Shown: positions 11,816 through 24,023, counted from the stretch's first letter. The stretch is 64,000 nt of DNA from Clonostachys chloroleuca (GCA_037952775.1 JBANAY010000003.1:248001-312000); one strand, 5' to 3'. The notes: a model not told the origin generated them from the sequence alone. A program made the numbers and translations.

Positions 11816-13175
11816 TTACAGCCCAGAGAAGAACTTCTCCACGTCTGCAAGCCACAGCTCGGGTTCAGTCTTAGCAGGGAAGTGACCGCCTCTCTCGTGT
11901 CGGTTGTAGAAAACTAGGTTTGCCGCTCTCTCGATAACATGTTTCGGCTAGTTCTTCCAGGTTAGTGACTAGAACCTGCATTTAATCAAGAATCAAGTTC
12001 ACTTACCGCAAAGTTGATATCCTTGATCTCTGGGAAAGGACCGTGGGCAAACCCCCAGGCAGAGAATCCGGTAGGTACCTCAGTCCTCGGGAAATTGCGC
12101 ATCTAAAATATGTCAGCACCGCTCAATAGTAAAGTGAAGGAGAACTATGGTTACTTACGGTGTATACGGTGCGGTACGAGCGGATGTTGGCAAACGGTCC
12201 CGGAAACCAAAGCATCAGTGTGTCCGTGATAATGTCCTGGAAATCATCGGGGTATCCATCGTTGGCGGTGCGCGTGAGATCCCACATCCAACCAGCAAAA
12301 CCCACAGGGCTATCGGCCATTGTGAGTGCTGCAGCGAGAGGCTTCTGTACGTGTAAGGTCGAGTATGCTGAATGAGAGTTTGCCCACGCAACCGAGCTGT
12401 TGATCCAAGCATTCTCTTCAGGCGTCGTCTCATTCTTAGCTTGTCGGTCGAGGTCATCTTTTGTTACTTCAGGCCAATAAAAATCAGTGAAGTGACCGAT
12501 TATGTTACTGCTGTCATTGACCATCCACATGCCAACGATCCATCCCAGATCTGTAGACACAAGGCCATACTTTTCATATCCGAGCTGCAGCATAAGAGCA
12601 TCAAATGCCCCTCCCATTTCCCGTGGCCCCATACCAGGCTTTGTGGGAGCAGGGCTGAATCCGAATCCTGGAAGATCAACCGCCACCACGTGATAGCCTT
12701 TTTGCGTCAAAGGGCCAATAACCTTGGCCCATTCCAGATGTGAAGAAGGCCAACCATGTACCAGGAGAAGAGGCGTGGCATTGCTCGCATCAGATCGGTG
12801 GTGAATGAAATGAAGCGGGATGGGCTCCTGATAGTCTCTATTGCCAGGGACTGTCACGGCGTAATGGGTGAAATTGTCGTTGATTTGCTTTTGGGTGGCT
12901 CTCCAGTCATAGTGATCCGCCCAGAAGCTGGAAAGGCCGGAGATAATGCTCTCAGATGGCCCTTCATCGGACCAGCCTTCGTCAAATCCCTTTGATGGTC
13001 GGTAGCTGCGTACCTTTTGGATCATTTGGTTGATGAGATTGTCGTCGAATTTAACTTCGATGGGCGCGGGAGTAACACTCGGCGGAAACTCATAGACCGG
13101 GTTTTTGATATCTCGTGGCATGCTCAATGCCAGAGCACTTGAAGCAAAGAGCGCGGAAGACAGGTTGAGAATCAT
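11816..13175 (-). CDS. Secreted epoxide-hydrolase-like alpha/beta hydrolase
   Basis: Three exons (13175-12159, 12102-12007, 11947-11816), 414 aa. A hydrophobic N-terminus (MILNLSSALFASSALALS) looks like a signal peptide. Next comes an EHN-type N-terminal region (WRATQKQINDNFTHY) and the alpha/beta hydrolase core with the oxyanion motif LLLVHGWPSSHLEW, the nucleophile region VSTDLGW (Asp in the place of the GGDWG motif) and the C-terminal HERGGHFPA carrying the catalytic His. Family members open epoxides to diols through an Asp-ester intermediate. The nucleophile elbow is unusual (STDLG rather than GGDWG), so the natural reaction may differ. Introns of 55 and 59 nt have consensus ends. Confidence 0.85.
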
Positions 13176-14614
13176 CGCGATGCTTGATGAAATTTAGATG
13201 GAAAGAAGATCCAGAATTTGTTGTTGTATGTTATGAAACAACAGTCTAAAACTTGTGTTGTTTACATCTTTATATATTTCTCATCTTCTTCCACTTGTAT
13301 TGTAGTATTTGCATGGCCCATATTCAGAAATACCCCTTTGTCAGCCAGTGTCGTCGATTGCTCCGATTTTGCCGACGATGGCCGGACCTTAACTGTCACG
13401 GCATTTATCAGCAATGCATTTCTAAGCACTGTGAATACTGTGATATTGCAATGCGAAATTAATGACCCGCAATATACTCAATCATAATTGATCTTTACAT
13501 GATTTGAAATCATTGATGACTGTCAAGCCGTAACTGGGAGCGCGAGGAAAAGTCTTTAGCCTACCCATGAAGGTGTACAAGTTGGACACACAAATGGAAC
13601 TCTATTGGCTTTGTGGTATAACCCTAAGCTCCTGCGGTAATCTTATTCTCATTTACGTAGTGTATCCGACCAAGTCTAGTGTATCCTCGACCGGCCGTCT
13701 TGGGTAGACCAGGACATGCTCACCGAAGGGCGTGCTCCAATTATGTAATATGCATTATCACGTCCTTAAGCTGCTTTCAGTGGCAATTTTGCACATTGTC
13801 AATGTATGTTCTTAGCATAGAGTTTTTAATTAGGGACCTCTCTGTGTCTGAAAATTGCGGCGATATATTGTATTCTTAGTTCTTTTGCTCACTTATACGA
13901 CGCCAAGGCCAGTCTTACCACCGACAAGAATCACTGGCTTCACCCAAATTTCAAAATTTGGAAATGCGCCTGTAAAGCTCTTGGCCCTAGTCGGAGAGAT
14001 CGACCTAGTCTAATTTAGAGCTGTCATAAGACGAAACCGGTAACATTCTCTGGAGCTCCTTGAGTAGTAAGCACGTTGATGGCCTACCTAGTCAGAGCTA
14101 TGCCCGAAATAACAAACTGTAAGCAAATTAATTTTCTTCGAGAGAGATTAAATAATACTGCTCGGCCCTACTACTTCTGCAAATGTGGGCAAGTGATCCG
14201 ATCCTATTTAAAATAGAATATTTCGATTAGCATAAGTTCACCTTACCATATTACCTTTCATCATATTAACTGGGCTCGCCCTGTAAAGGAAAAACAAAGG
14301 CTTGTTCACTATTTCTATATATCTCCTAAGAAAATTACATGATAATTGGGTAACCATCATTATGAACGCCACTTTATTTCGAAGCTTACAATTATTATTT
14401 AACATAATTAAGATGCTGATTACTGAAGTAGTGGAGTCTCGCTTTCATGAGACACTTTTTTGTCGAGTCTTACCTCAGATGCGGGGTAATAGGTTAGAAT
14501 TTCCTTCTAATCCCTGATATAACAAAAGCCAAGTAAGAAGAGTGCTCAATATGCCTGATAAACACAGCTTCAGAGCGCTAATAACTCCAGGAATTTAGGC
14601 CATACGTATACTTG
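13176..14614. other. AT-rich intergenic, 1.4 kb
   Basis: No gene recognised. The short open frames here show no conserved strings. Confidence 0.4.
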
Positions 14615-16785
14615 ATGTCTAGCCACAAGAGCAGCCCGCTAACGATCAGCGGCGACAACTGCGGCAAATGTCGCCGAGCCATCGTGGAGGCTTACTATGT
14701 TGCCACGGACCAACCGCCAGGCTATGGAGACTGGGTCAATGTCTTTGCTAGTTTCGAACAGCTTGAAGCCTCAGCCCGGAAATGTAACCTTTGTCGCATC
14801 ATCCGCCAGGAGATTATCTACAACCTAGTGAACCTGAAGGACCTCGACAACTGCCCTCAACCAGTGGAGGCGTGCTGGCAACTATCAGATGCCGAGTCCT
14901 CGCTCAGTACGCTTAAATTTCAAGTCGGGCTGCCCTACGGGGAGGTATGCCAGGCAAATTTAGTGACGCCCCATCCACACGAGGCTCTGGGACAAATTAT
15001 TCGTAGGTGTTTACTCATGTGGCTGGGAGTTCCCGTCGCTTGCAATCACTGCCCTGGACGACTTTGAGGTCATCGATGCTGATGTTGTTCTTCTCACAAG
15101 CAAGTTTCACCCAAGATTCACAATTCAATCTTATTACCAATACAATCCACTGGTGGCTGCAGAGTTGCAACAGAAACCATGTTTCCTGTTGGCGTGCTAA
15201 TGCTACGGACGGCGAGAGCGGACCCTGCCTGCCTACGCATGCAATCGACGTGAATCCGACGAGGGGCCAGCATCGAGATTTCTATAATAATCCACCGCGG
15301 CCACACATTCGGCTAGTGTCGGGACAAGGCCGTCGAGACCAATACGTGACGTTGAGCTATTGCTGGGGCACATCTGGCAAGAATTTCAAAACCACAAGCT
15401 CCAATCTAGCCCAACACCTCTTGGAGATTCCCTGGGATAAACTCCCGCAAACAATACAGGACGCCATCACAGTCACCCGCAAACTGGGCATTCGGTACCT
15501 CTGGGTCGATGCTCTGTGCATTATCCAGGCAAGGCATAGCAACGACAGCACATCAGATTGGCCAGTCGAAGCGACCAAGATGGGTCAGTACTACGAGAAT
15601 GCTACCTGTACGCTGGCAGCTAGCAGCTCACACGACTGTGCTGATGGAATGCTTCTTGACCGCCCCGCGCTTCGCTTTGGTCCTGCAGAAGATGTCACCA
15701 TTGATTTCGACGATGTATACCTTGGCAAGATGACGCGGATGCATCTTGTAGGGTTGCGTGGCCCACCCGTCGAAGCCGCCATGGAGGAGTCCCATCTGCT
15801 CTCTAGGGGCTGGTGCGTCCAAGAACGTGCCCTGTCTCCTCGGATATTGTACTTCGCCCGGGATGCACTGTTCTGGGAGTGCAATGAGCTCCGCGCTGGT
15901 GAGCATAGTCCCAGTAAGAATCTGAAATTCATTCCGAGGCCCAAGACGCACGGTATGCTGTACAGCCAGTCATGGCGCAATGTCATCGGCGAATGGGACC
16001 TGCTCGGCGCGGGGCTCAGGAAGCTTGTCCGAGATAACGAGAACTCTAGTGAAGGGCTGTCAGTCTCGGATGTTGAGTTGATTCTAGGTCCCGCGTGGAT
16101 GGGTTTGATTGAGAGATACAGTTCTTGCAAGTTCACGAATTACTCGGACAGACTGGTGGCTCTCTCGTCCCTCACGGAGAAGCTACGCAGAATAACAGGG
16201 GCGGTCAATATAGCTGGGCACTGGCGGGAGACGCTCGGTCGTAGCCTTTCCTGGACGGCCATTTCTCCTACCCGTACGAGGGAAATGTGCGGTGATCATA
16301 GTTCTCCATCATGGGCGTGGGCATCAACTGACTTGGGTGTAACATTTGAGGGCCTCGACGGGGTGTGGCATGAAAGCATGGTGGTGGAAGATATCTGGGA
16401 AGAGCCTACGAGCGCCACAAACAGGCACTCTAGCCACATACTGAGAATGAGTGGCACATTCTGTGAAATGTCTCTAGCTCAGTGGGGCCTAAGAGAGCCT
16501 CGAAAAGGCAACGCAACGTACAGGACTTCCTCCTATGTCGAGTCTGTAGCATGGGATCACATGCCGGCCACCTTCGATGAAACGAGACTCCTGGCATGTA
16601 TTTTCATTGGGTTTGTGCGCGAGAGCGATTATGTGTCGGATACTGTTGGGCTTGTCATCGAGCGTACGGGAAAATTCAATGGCGGCCAAGTTGAGGAATT
16701 TGAACGTGTTGGCTTGCTAAGGTTTGAAAATCTTTCTAGTGAGAGATTACTAGGGCAGGTATGGAGAACCATAGATATTGCTTGA
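14615..16785 (+). CDS. HET-domain protein
   Basis: Two exons, 14615-15002 and 15101-16785 (intron 15003-15100), product about 690 aa. The N-terminal section has paired cysteines (CGKCRRA, CNLCRII), as is common before HET domains. The HET signature follows: YVTLSYCWGTSG, DAITVTRKLGIRYLWVDALCIIQ, MGQYYENATCTLAASSS, and later SRGWCVQERALSPRILYFA. This is the 'TOL/HET' architecture, longer than the HET gene at 451. Its role is by family: allorecognition or cell death. The donor (C|GTAGGT) is weaker than usual, but splicing is needed to link the two halves in frame. Confidence 0.88.
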
Positions 16786-17177
16786 TCAACAAATGAATCA
16801 GCAAGCTATGTACTTTCACTTATACCAACAATAGATAGATTTATAGCCCAGGTTGAATGGATTTTGCATGCCCTATTAGGCAGACTTTGAGCGGAGTGAG
16901 GAATATTTCTAGTACACAATTCTTTTAGTACAAAATTCTCCAAGGATATCTATTGGTGTTTTACTGTTACTTGTTGAAATCGCTTGTAGGGAGGAGTAAG
17001 CGGGGTACAGCGGCTTGCAAGTGTCAAGGCCCTATTGGAATTTGGAATCCGAATGCACCGAGATTATAGTAAATCGAGAAAGTGTCTAGGGCATAAGGGC
17101 CACCTTGCAGAATAACTTTTTAGAGTAAACCGATCACGGATCCTCTCCAATGAGAATAATCTCAAACAGCCTCCCAC
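16786..17177. other. Intergenic
   Basis: Downstream region of the HET gene and of the convergent APH-like pseudogene. Nothing else is recognised. Confidence 0.4.
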
Positions 17178-18090
17178 TCAAGAGGGAATGGCCGCATCAC
17201 CTTTATCGGCCAATCCTTCCTCACGCCAAGGGTGAGTGTACACAACTCCGTACAGAAGTGGGCAGGTCTCCCAGTACTCCAGACACCAGCCTGCTTGCTC
17301 CAAGTAAATAATCCCAATAATTCGGTAAGCTCCTACAGTGCCTGAAACGATAATATTTCCAAGGGTAAGATCACCATCGATAAAATAGACTTGACCTTCA
17401 TCAGAAAGATAACCCCGGCGGAGTTCCTCGGCGAATTTGAGTTCCTTTTGTCAGTATTCTGGCGAGTAGCAACGGCGAAGAGCCAATCATTGTGCGATAC
17501 GATTTGATGGAAAAGAACGGACCACTCTCGTAGTCATAGCGAAAATGTCTATACTGTAGAGTACCTCCATTGATCGACCCTAATACGATTGAACACCTAA
17601 TAAGGCTTACAATTGCATATAGCAAGTTGAAGATAAATAGCTCACCAATGAATTGCGGAGTGTCTGGTTTAATGCTTCGGAGAGCTGTTACAATTTGGCT
17701 CAGCTGGCCGGAGATCATCTATTTGAAGATCATCCCAGGCTTCTCGTGGTGTCTTGCCGGAAATCAAACTCACATATTAAAGGTCATATCACCATGTTTT
17801 CGCCAACCGGAAAGCTCCGGAACCGGTACCTCACTTGCTGGAAAAGCATGTCTGATACCATACATTACCTGTGCCTCCTCGAGATGAAGTTCAGGGGAGC
17901 CTCTGACTCTGACTAACAGGTTTTGGTCACTGAACCTAACGGCGCCAGCTCCAAGCCCTGGTTGCTAAAAGATTGAGACTGGCGTTGGCAGCTCTGCTGA
18001 CTGGTCTCGGAAGAAAGTATCGCGAAAATCCATGTCGGGCTGAGAAGGATCAAGGAGAAAAGGGATATCAATCTTTATTGAATTCGGCAT
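17178..18090 (-). pseudogene. Decayed aminoglycoside-phosphotransferase-like (APH) gene
   Basis: Minus-strand reading gives a run typical of fungal APH-family small kinases: MPNSIKIDIPFLL, SAELPTPVSIF, HLEEAQVMYGIRHAFPASEVPVPELSGW, QLSQIVTALRSI. A real-looking intron joins FIG to SINGGT, followed by FRYDYESGPFFSIK, GDLTLGNIIVSG and LEQAGWCLEYWE. It is broken by TAG after PVSIF, a frame change and stops at about 17400-17480, and a further stop at 17178. Two catalytic sites are altered: the HGD motif reads DGDL, and the metal-binding DWE reads YLE. It is very unlikely to be active. The natural substrates of fungal members are mostly unknown. Confidence 0.75.
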
Positions 18091-18801
18091 CCTGTCGGTC
18101 CCCGATCCCTTGACATTCCGAATATTTGGTTGTGTGAAGGCGAACATGCTGCCAGGCTATGTGATGAAGTTGATCACATGACAAGATAGGTGATTATCAA
18201 TTGTCAATGAGCCACTCCTTTTTTCAGGGCGGTTGCCTGGGGGCGGTGAGTTTACGAGCCCCTCAAAGAGGTGGAGAGGGCATGAGTAACGATAAAGCAA
18301 GGCATGGGACGAACTTCAATCTATGATGCGCTGAAAATGGTGGTGTTAGTGATGGCTCCCTCCTTCCTGCGCGCTTCCTCGCCCAGTCAAATTGCAACAA
18401 GAAGAGAGAAACCGTTGGTTGCCCCTGCTCGGGCAGCGCCCATTATTTTTTGAGCATGCGAAGCCGAATTACCAGGTTATTTTTGAATTGATGGCGCACA
18501 ACTCGCAGAAGGGCTCCAAGCCGCCCGTCTTACCCTGGTGCTTACCACGGAATGCTCTCAGCCTATCAGGCGCTTTCCCATATTTGACGTGCATTTCAGT
18601 GATTGCTTCTGGTCGTCAAATATAGGCTGCAACATAAGGTATACGCGCAGCTTACACCCGAAGTGTCAGAGTTGGGCCAACACCCATCTCGCCCCATGCC
18701 AGCTGAAACTGAGCTTGCATATGGAAACGGTTCCTCAAGCAGCCCCTTACAAATGCATGAATGTCGTTACTTGTTATCCTCCTTGTCAACATTGCTCCCA
18801 A
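18091..18801. other. Intergenic, 0.7 kb
   Basis: No gene recognised. It may contain decayed sequence between two pseudogenes. Confidence 0.35.
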
Positions 18802-19396
18802 ATGAGCGACCGCAGCATGTATCTTGCCAAATACCGCAACACTACCACTCAGAGAGCTCATTTTGCTATCTTCATTCCTAATGCAGAGTATGACCGTGCT
18901 TGACTTTGCCAGGACTATCGATCATCTCCGTGTAAGGGAACTAAAATTCACGTTGTTGGTGAGCCAATGTTGGCTGGCTTCCAGCTTGAGATCAAGCACG
19001 ATTACGAATGCGACACCGTTCAGGACCTGAATGAACTGGTACATATAGGCTACGTGAACCCCGACCATGTCCACCCTCCCTCTTCTTCCAAGTTGCGTCA
19101 GGGAGACAATCCTCACGGGAGGCTTGAGAGGGAGGCACTTAAGGTCCCACCACTCCCTAATGGACAAAACATTCGAGCACCAATTGACGGGGTAAGTGTT
19201 CCCTAGTCTCAAATTAACACAGTATCGTCACTGACAATTATCCAAGGTCAATACTAGAAGGTGTCAGGAATGGACCATGGAGTATCTGTCTCATCTCGTG
19301 GCAAAGGGGCTGGTACATTCCAGCACTCTTTCCATTGTGCAGGAAGAGCGGGATGCGCCAGATTTCGGCATTTTCGGTCAAACATCCGGTAGTTGA
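18802..19396 (+). pseudogene. DUF6540-like fungal protein with in-frame stop
   Basis: From ATG 18802 the frame reads MSDRSMYLAKYRN, AHFAIFIPNAEYDRA, then TGA at 18901-18903, and goes on in the same frame: CKGTKIHVVGEPMLAGFQLEIKHDY, DLNELVHIGYVNPD. A consensus intron 19192-19246 (GTAAGT...CCAAG, phase 0) leads to VNTRRCQEWTMEYLSHLV and ends at 19396. A conserved-looking second exon with good splice sites shows this was a gene. The TGA could derive from CGA by C-to-T. I found no frame-keeping intron that removes it. The family name is a recalled resemblance (start motif, W-H/A-F-I-P, CQxW); 'small fungal protein of unknown function' is safer. Confidence 0.55.
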
Positions 19397-20621
19397 ATGG
19401 CCCACGGAACTCTTGTTTTTCTATTTTTGCCATTAGAACGAGATTTAGCAATAACTATCAGTAAATGATGGGGACTAAGCTTATCAATCATTGCTATGAT
19501 GACATACCATGTTATTCTTTTGTTTCTTGTTCAGAAAATGTGCAGTTGTAAATATCCAATCAATAGAAACTTCTTTATCAGGATAAAACGCACTGGCATA
19601 ATACTGTGTGTTGAATCTTTCATCATCTACGCTGTCTTGAGTGGGAGATTGTGCACGAAAGATGGTATAGGGTAGGTAAATCTCGCTACTAGCACCACTG
19701 GAGGTAATTGTGAGCACTACGGACTTCGCTTCAATAGGTATTTACAATCTCATAGAACCCTAATACTGGACTTAATTTTACATCAGCAGGAGTTCTCTAA
19801 TTTAATTTTAGACGGTGCACATCACCAAAGAGTTAACGCCATCTGTCAGCATCAAAAAAAAAAGGAGGAACCCTTGATAAGAATCGCGAGGTCAATCGTA
19901 TCTTTCGTGTCAATAATTTCTTGGCCAATTATCTCTGGGAACGAGATCCACTCTCGTGAAACTCGTATCGATTCTCCTTATACGAGCATAAACCCGACTG
20001 AATGTCATGATTTGAAGAACATCACACTAACCATGGAGCACCGTTACAGCGCGGGAAGGATACCTCCGTGTGGCCGATGTCGTACCGCAGAAATGTTGAG
20101 TAATTAGATCACTCTCATTCGCTCCTTTAGCAGCCTCGTGTTTACTAAAGAGGAACCGTTTCCCGAATGGTGAACTTCTATTGATGATCCCTTACATCGT
20201 GTCGTAGCACATAACTTGCCAAGCGAGTTGGAAGCTGTCATTGGCTCCTCAATCGTAACCAGAAGGTTCCACCGAGCACCCTAGGAGGTACGATCATGCT
20301 TCCAAATTGCCATTTGCCATGCAGGATGCGAATAAGGGCAATTGATCTGCTCAATTGCTTTCTGCGTGGCTTTCGATAGGTCGCCAGCAGGCCTTTGGGG
20401 AGCAGATCATAATCATAGCAGATGAAACCTTCCAATTTCTAAACTGGATGGGTGACAAATAGCCGAGTTACTTACCAAATTCAATAGAGCGCTGGCGACG
20501 AACATCTACATAAATGGCTCTTTCCCATCAAGTTCGGAATACAACGAGACTATTCCCTTTGGCTATCATCATTTCAAGTCTATTTTTGATATTAATTCTT
20601 TCAAACAAACTCTTAGTCACC
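19397..20621. other. Intergenic, 1.2 kb
   Basis: No gene I can support. Frames at 19484-19717 (minus) and 20238-20435 (minus) are open but unrecognised. The right end holds the haloperoxidase promoter. Confidence 0.35.
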
Positions 20622-21742
20622 ATGAAGCTTTCAACATGCTTGATTACTCTTACAACAGCTTGGGGCACAGCTGCCCAACACCCTCATCTAGAGGAGGGAA
20701 AGTGGAAAGCCCCGGGAGCAAACGATTGTGCGTAAACAGAAGGACAAATTTAGATTTTGACTAATTGAGCGTAGTTCGCGGGTTAGAAATCACCTTTTCA
20801 CCAACATCACCCGACAGTCTCGCATCTGGAAGCTAATTTCATATTTCGTGCAGACCCTGTCCTATGATGAACACTCTGGCCAACCATGGATATATTCCCC
20901 GCGATGGAAGAAACATTACGAGACCCAATATTATTACAGGCCTAGCAACGGGGCTTAACTTCAAGGAGCCTCTCGCAAGTCTAATGTTCGACATGGCTAT
21001 CGTTGCTAACCCCGAGCCGAACGCAACATATTTTACGCTGTAAGGCTGTACGGATAAAGTCTTTGCCAATGCATCTCTAATCTAAGGTTTCCTAGTGATC
21101 ATCTCAACCAACACAACGTCCTTGAGCACGATGCGAGCCTCAGGTTAGTCATTAAGGAAAGTGTCCTTTGCCGCTACGCAACTTGCTGATGTTTGCTAGC
21201 CGCACTGATGCCTATTTTGGGAGCAATCATATTTTCAACTGGACCATCTACGAAAAGTCAAAAGCCTACTGGACTGAACCTATCATTACTGCTCAGATGC
21301 TGGCCAACAGCAAACTCGCCCGCCAAGTTGAATCTCGAGCGTTTAACCCGACGTACAGATTCACTGCCGATACGGAAAACTTTAGTCTGGGAGAGATTGC
21401 TGCACCCATCATTGCATTTGGGGACATGGCCCTTGGAGAAGTCAACCGTACCCTCGTAGATTACTTTTTCGGTATGTTTCTGTCTACACTTTCTGACATC
21501 AACAATTCACTGATGTCTCACTAGTCAATGAAAGACTACCCGCCGAGTTAGGATGGCACAAGAAGGAAGTGGCCATTGGTGTTGAGGATATCCTAAAAGT
21601 ATCTGACATGATCAAGGCCGCCACTAGTCTTATCACTGGCCCTGATCAATCTAACTCTGGGAACAAACGCGACTTGCACGCCGGTATACACACTCAAGGA
21701 AGACTCTATGCTGCCTCGGGGCCGCCGCTTCTCTTCAATTAA
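20622..21742 (+). CDS. Secreted haloperoxidase (chloroperoxidase family, peroxidase_2)
   Basis: Five exons: 20622-20731, 20854-21039, 21096-21143, 21200-21471 and 21525-21742; 277 aa. ATG 20622 has a strong context (TCACCATGAAG) and starts a signal peptide (MKLSTCLITLTTAWGTAAQ). Family landmarks: PCPMMNTLANHGYIPRDGRN, where the Cys is the axial thiolate ligand of haem, and EHDASLSRTDAYFG, which holds the Glu-His-Asp of the distal pocket. Members oxidise halides or oxygenate organic substrates with hydrogen peroxide (chloroperoxidases and unspecific peroxygenases). All four introns have GT...AG ends, and each is needed to keep the frame. The first intron is the longest at 122 nt. Confidence 0.9.
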
Positions 21743-22301
21743 GAGGTCGAGTAAATCTGTCTTCAGTCACCAGTGATGGTAGGAATTCATTTGATTCACG
21801 GAGAACTTCGGGAAATGTTTTTCTTTTCTCCTAAAGAACAAGGTGTTAGCATGATACGTTACCAAATTGCGAGATAAGTCAGAAAGAGAGAGACGTCTTA
21901 GTAGTTAGCCTATGTTATGTTATCAATGTGCGTTCCCTTTACTAGGTAGTCTTGCTCTAGGGCTGTAACTTTCTTAACAACGACCTAATCTTGTTCAATC
22001 ATTGATGATACGAATTTCTGAAATGCATTTCAATTCTAGGTGCATTGATTTACTCTGATACTGCCTGAATATTTTATTTTATTTGATCGGACGCATTCGT
22101 CAGCTCTATTGTGAAGATATGATATTACCAACAGACGAATGGCTATGTAGAAAAGGTATGCGCCTTTGTATGATATTAATCAATTCACCTGGGTACGGAC
22201 AATTGAGCAAGCGCTGTCTCAAGTAAAGCCTATTGAAAATCTGCACCTGAATATATAAATGATACGTGCAGCTGTCTATCGTAAATACACAAGCCCTTAA
22301 T
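21743..22301. other. Intergenic between convergent genes
   Basis: AT-rich 3' regions of the haloperoxidase and NmrA-like genes. No gene seen. Confidence 0.45.
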
Positions 22302-23204
22302 TTACTTCTGAACTACCTTTTTCACAATCTCTGCAACCTGCTCCTCAGTCAGACCCTTGATGCCAAGCAACTCATTATCGGTCTTCTCAAAGTTCCCGCC
22401 GTATGCCGGGTCGACAATAGCGCGGAAAAGATAGGGGATAAACGTTTGGGCGTCGAAAAGACCTTGAGCGAGACGAGCATCAGCCTGCGCAGTAAGATCA
22501 TCAACCTTCAATTGAATGGGCTCCCAAGTTTTATTGGGAGTGGCCTCACGCGCAATCTTTAGAAGTTGATTCTGCGTAATCTTAGCATCCTCGACGTAGA
22601 CGGCGCGATTCTTAGTCTCCTCGGGATGAGAGAGGATGCCAACGACCGCATCGCCGATAGTGGCAAGCGTAGTTGCGGAGAAAACGCGGTCACCGCCATC
22701 TAGAATCTTCGGCTTGCCATCCTCGTGCGAGAGGAGAAAACCATGATCGAGACCCCAGTCAAGGAAGGCAGAGTTGTAGACCAGAGAGTACGTGATAGAG
22801 TCAGCCTTGCCCTTCTCGATAAGATACTCCTGGATTTCAATCTTCTTCGCAAAAACAGGCAACTTTCGAGTTTTGGGATTATCCAGGTTTGAACCGAAAT
22901 CGGAGGGAATAAATCGCTTTACACCAGCCGCGATAGCAGCATCAATAAGAACCTTTTGCTCAGGGATCTGGAGGGTCCCAACTGCGGAGATAAAGGCGTC
23001 CCGGCCCTTCAAGGCAGCAGTAAGATCATCGACAGACGTAAGATCAATGTCGACAACCTTGACATTATCGGGGAATGCCGCAGAAGAACCGTTGCGGCGG
23101 AAAACAGTGACATTGAACTTGTTAGAGGCGTTGAGGCGCTCAAGAATGATCTTGCCGAGGTTGCCGGAGGCACCGGTAATAGCGACGCTCTTGATGGCAG
23201 ACAT
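22302..23204 (-). CDS. NmrA-like / isoflavone-reductase-like NAD(P)-binding protein
   Basis: Intronless, 300 aa. The N-terminal dinucleotide motif VAITGASGNLGKIILERL and RR in VFRRNG suggest NADP(H) preference. VKRFIPSDFGSN and the IEIQEYL segment are typical of atypical SDRs of the NmrA/phenylcoumaran-reductase group. These act either as reductases of aromatic compounds or as redox sensors. The gene is divergent from the dual-finger transcription factor at 24024, sharing about 0.8 kb of upstream DNA, which allows joint control, though this is inference. Confidence 0.88.
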   Translation of the reverse strand: MSAIKSVAITGASGNLGKIILERLNASNKFNVTVFRRNGSSAAFPDNVKVVDIDLTSVDDLTAALKGRDAFISAVGTLQIPEQKVLIDAAIAAGVKRFIPSDFGSNLDNPKTRKLPVFAKKIEIQEYLIEKGKADSITYSLVYNSAFLDWGLDHGFLLSHEDGKPKILDGGDRVFSATTLATIGDAVVGILSHPEETKNRAVYVEDAKITQNQLLKIAREATPNKTWEPIQLKVDDLTAQADARLAQGLFDAQTFIPYLFRAIVDPAYGGNFEKTDNELLGIKGLTEEQVAEIVKKVVQK

Positions 23205-24023
23205 TGCTGTATATGAAACTGATAAGGTGCAGATTTATTTTCGGAGCGCCTTCGAAAGGATTAGACGAGATGCGAAGTTGAGTTTGATGATATTGATGTT
23301 ACCCAAGAAACCTCGGGGGACATAGCAGCTTAAATATCCAACAGGTCATGAGAGCAGGATCCATACTTTCTATCACCTCAGTAGTCATCTTCCAGCTGCT
23401 GAGTGATTATTGAGCTAATATCAAGAAAGTCTCCGGTATTAGCCCGTCTCATCATTGCAGGCAAGATGGCGAGATTCATAGTTTCGTTTGTCATCTAAGT
23501 GGGTGATGATGCGGGAGAGGTACTTACCCTTGGCGTAGATTCTAGTGTGAGAGTAAGTACCTCTTTACCTTGCCTTTTGCGTGCATCATCCCACCCATCC
23601 CTCCGACCAAAGCCGACATCCAGCTCCCACCCCCACTCCGAGTTTGGATTACCACCCACATAAGCAGAGGGAAATGATGATGTTGGGTGATGGAGGGCAC
23701 CCGCACATCAAGGACAAGTTTTCTGCAATGTCATCCCAAGAGACCGTGTCAATTTCTTGTTCTCCCTGATTCGGCATAAGGTATGATGCACATGGTATAA
23801 TTGTGATCATCCATGTGCTTTTACCAACTTATTATCAGGAAGTAATGCCGCAACGGGGATAGCCGGCTAAGCTACAGAATCAACCTTCGCTTACCTCATT
23901 TTGAGATTCTTTCCCTTCTCTAACATCTTGCCTGCGAGACGGAACAAAGTATCGAGCGCGGGTGAATGAGTGGATCTATCATTCAACTTTTGTTTATTCC
24001 TGCTCCTGCTATTCCTCCTAAAT
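23205..24023. other. Divergent promoter region
   Basis: Shared upstream region of the NmrA-like gene (minus) and the dual-finger regulator (plus). No gene seen. Confidence 0.5.
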
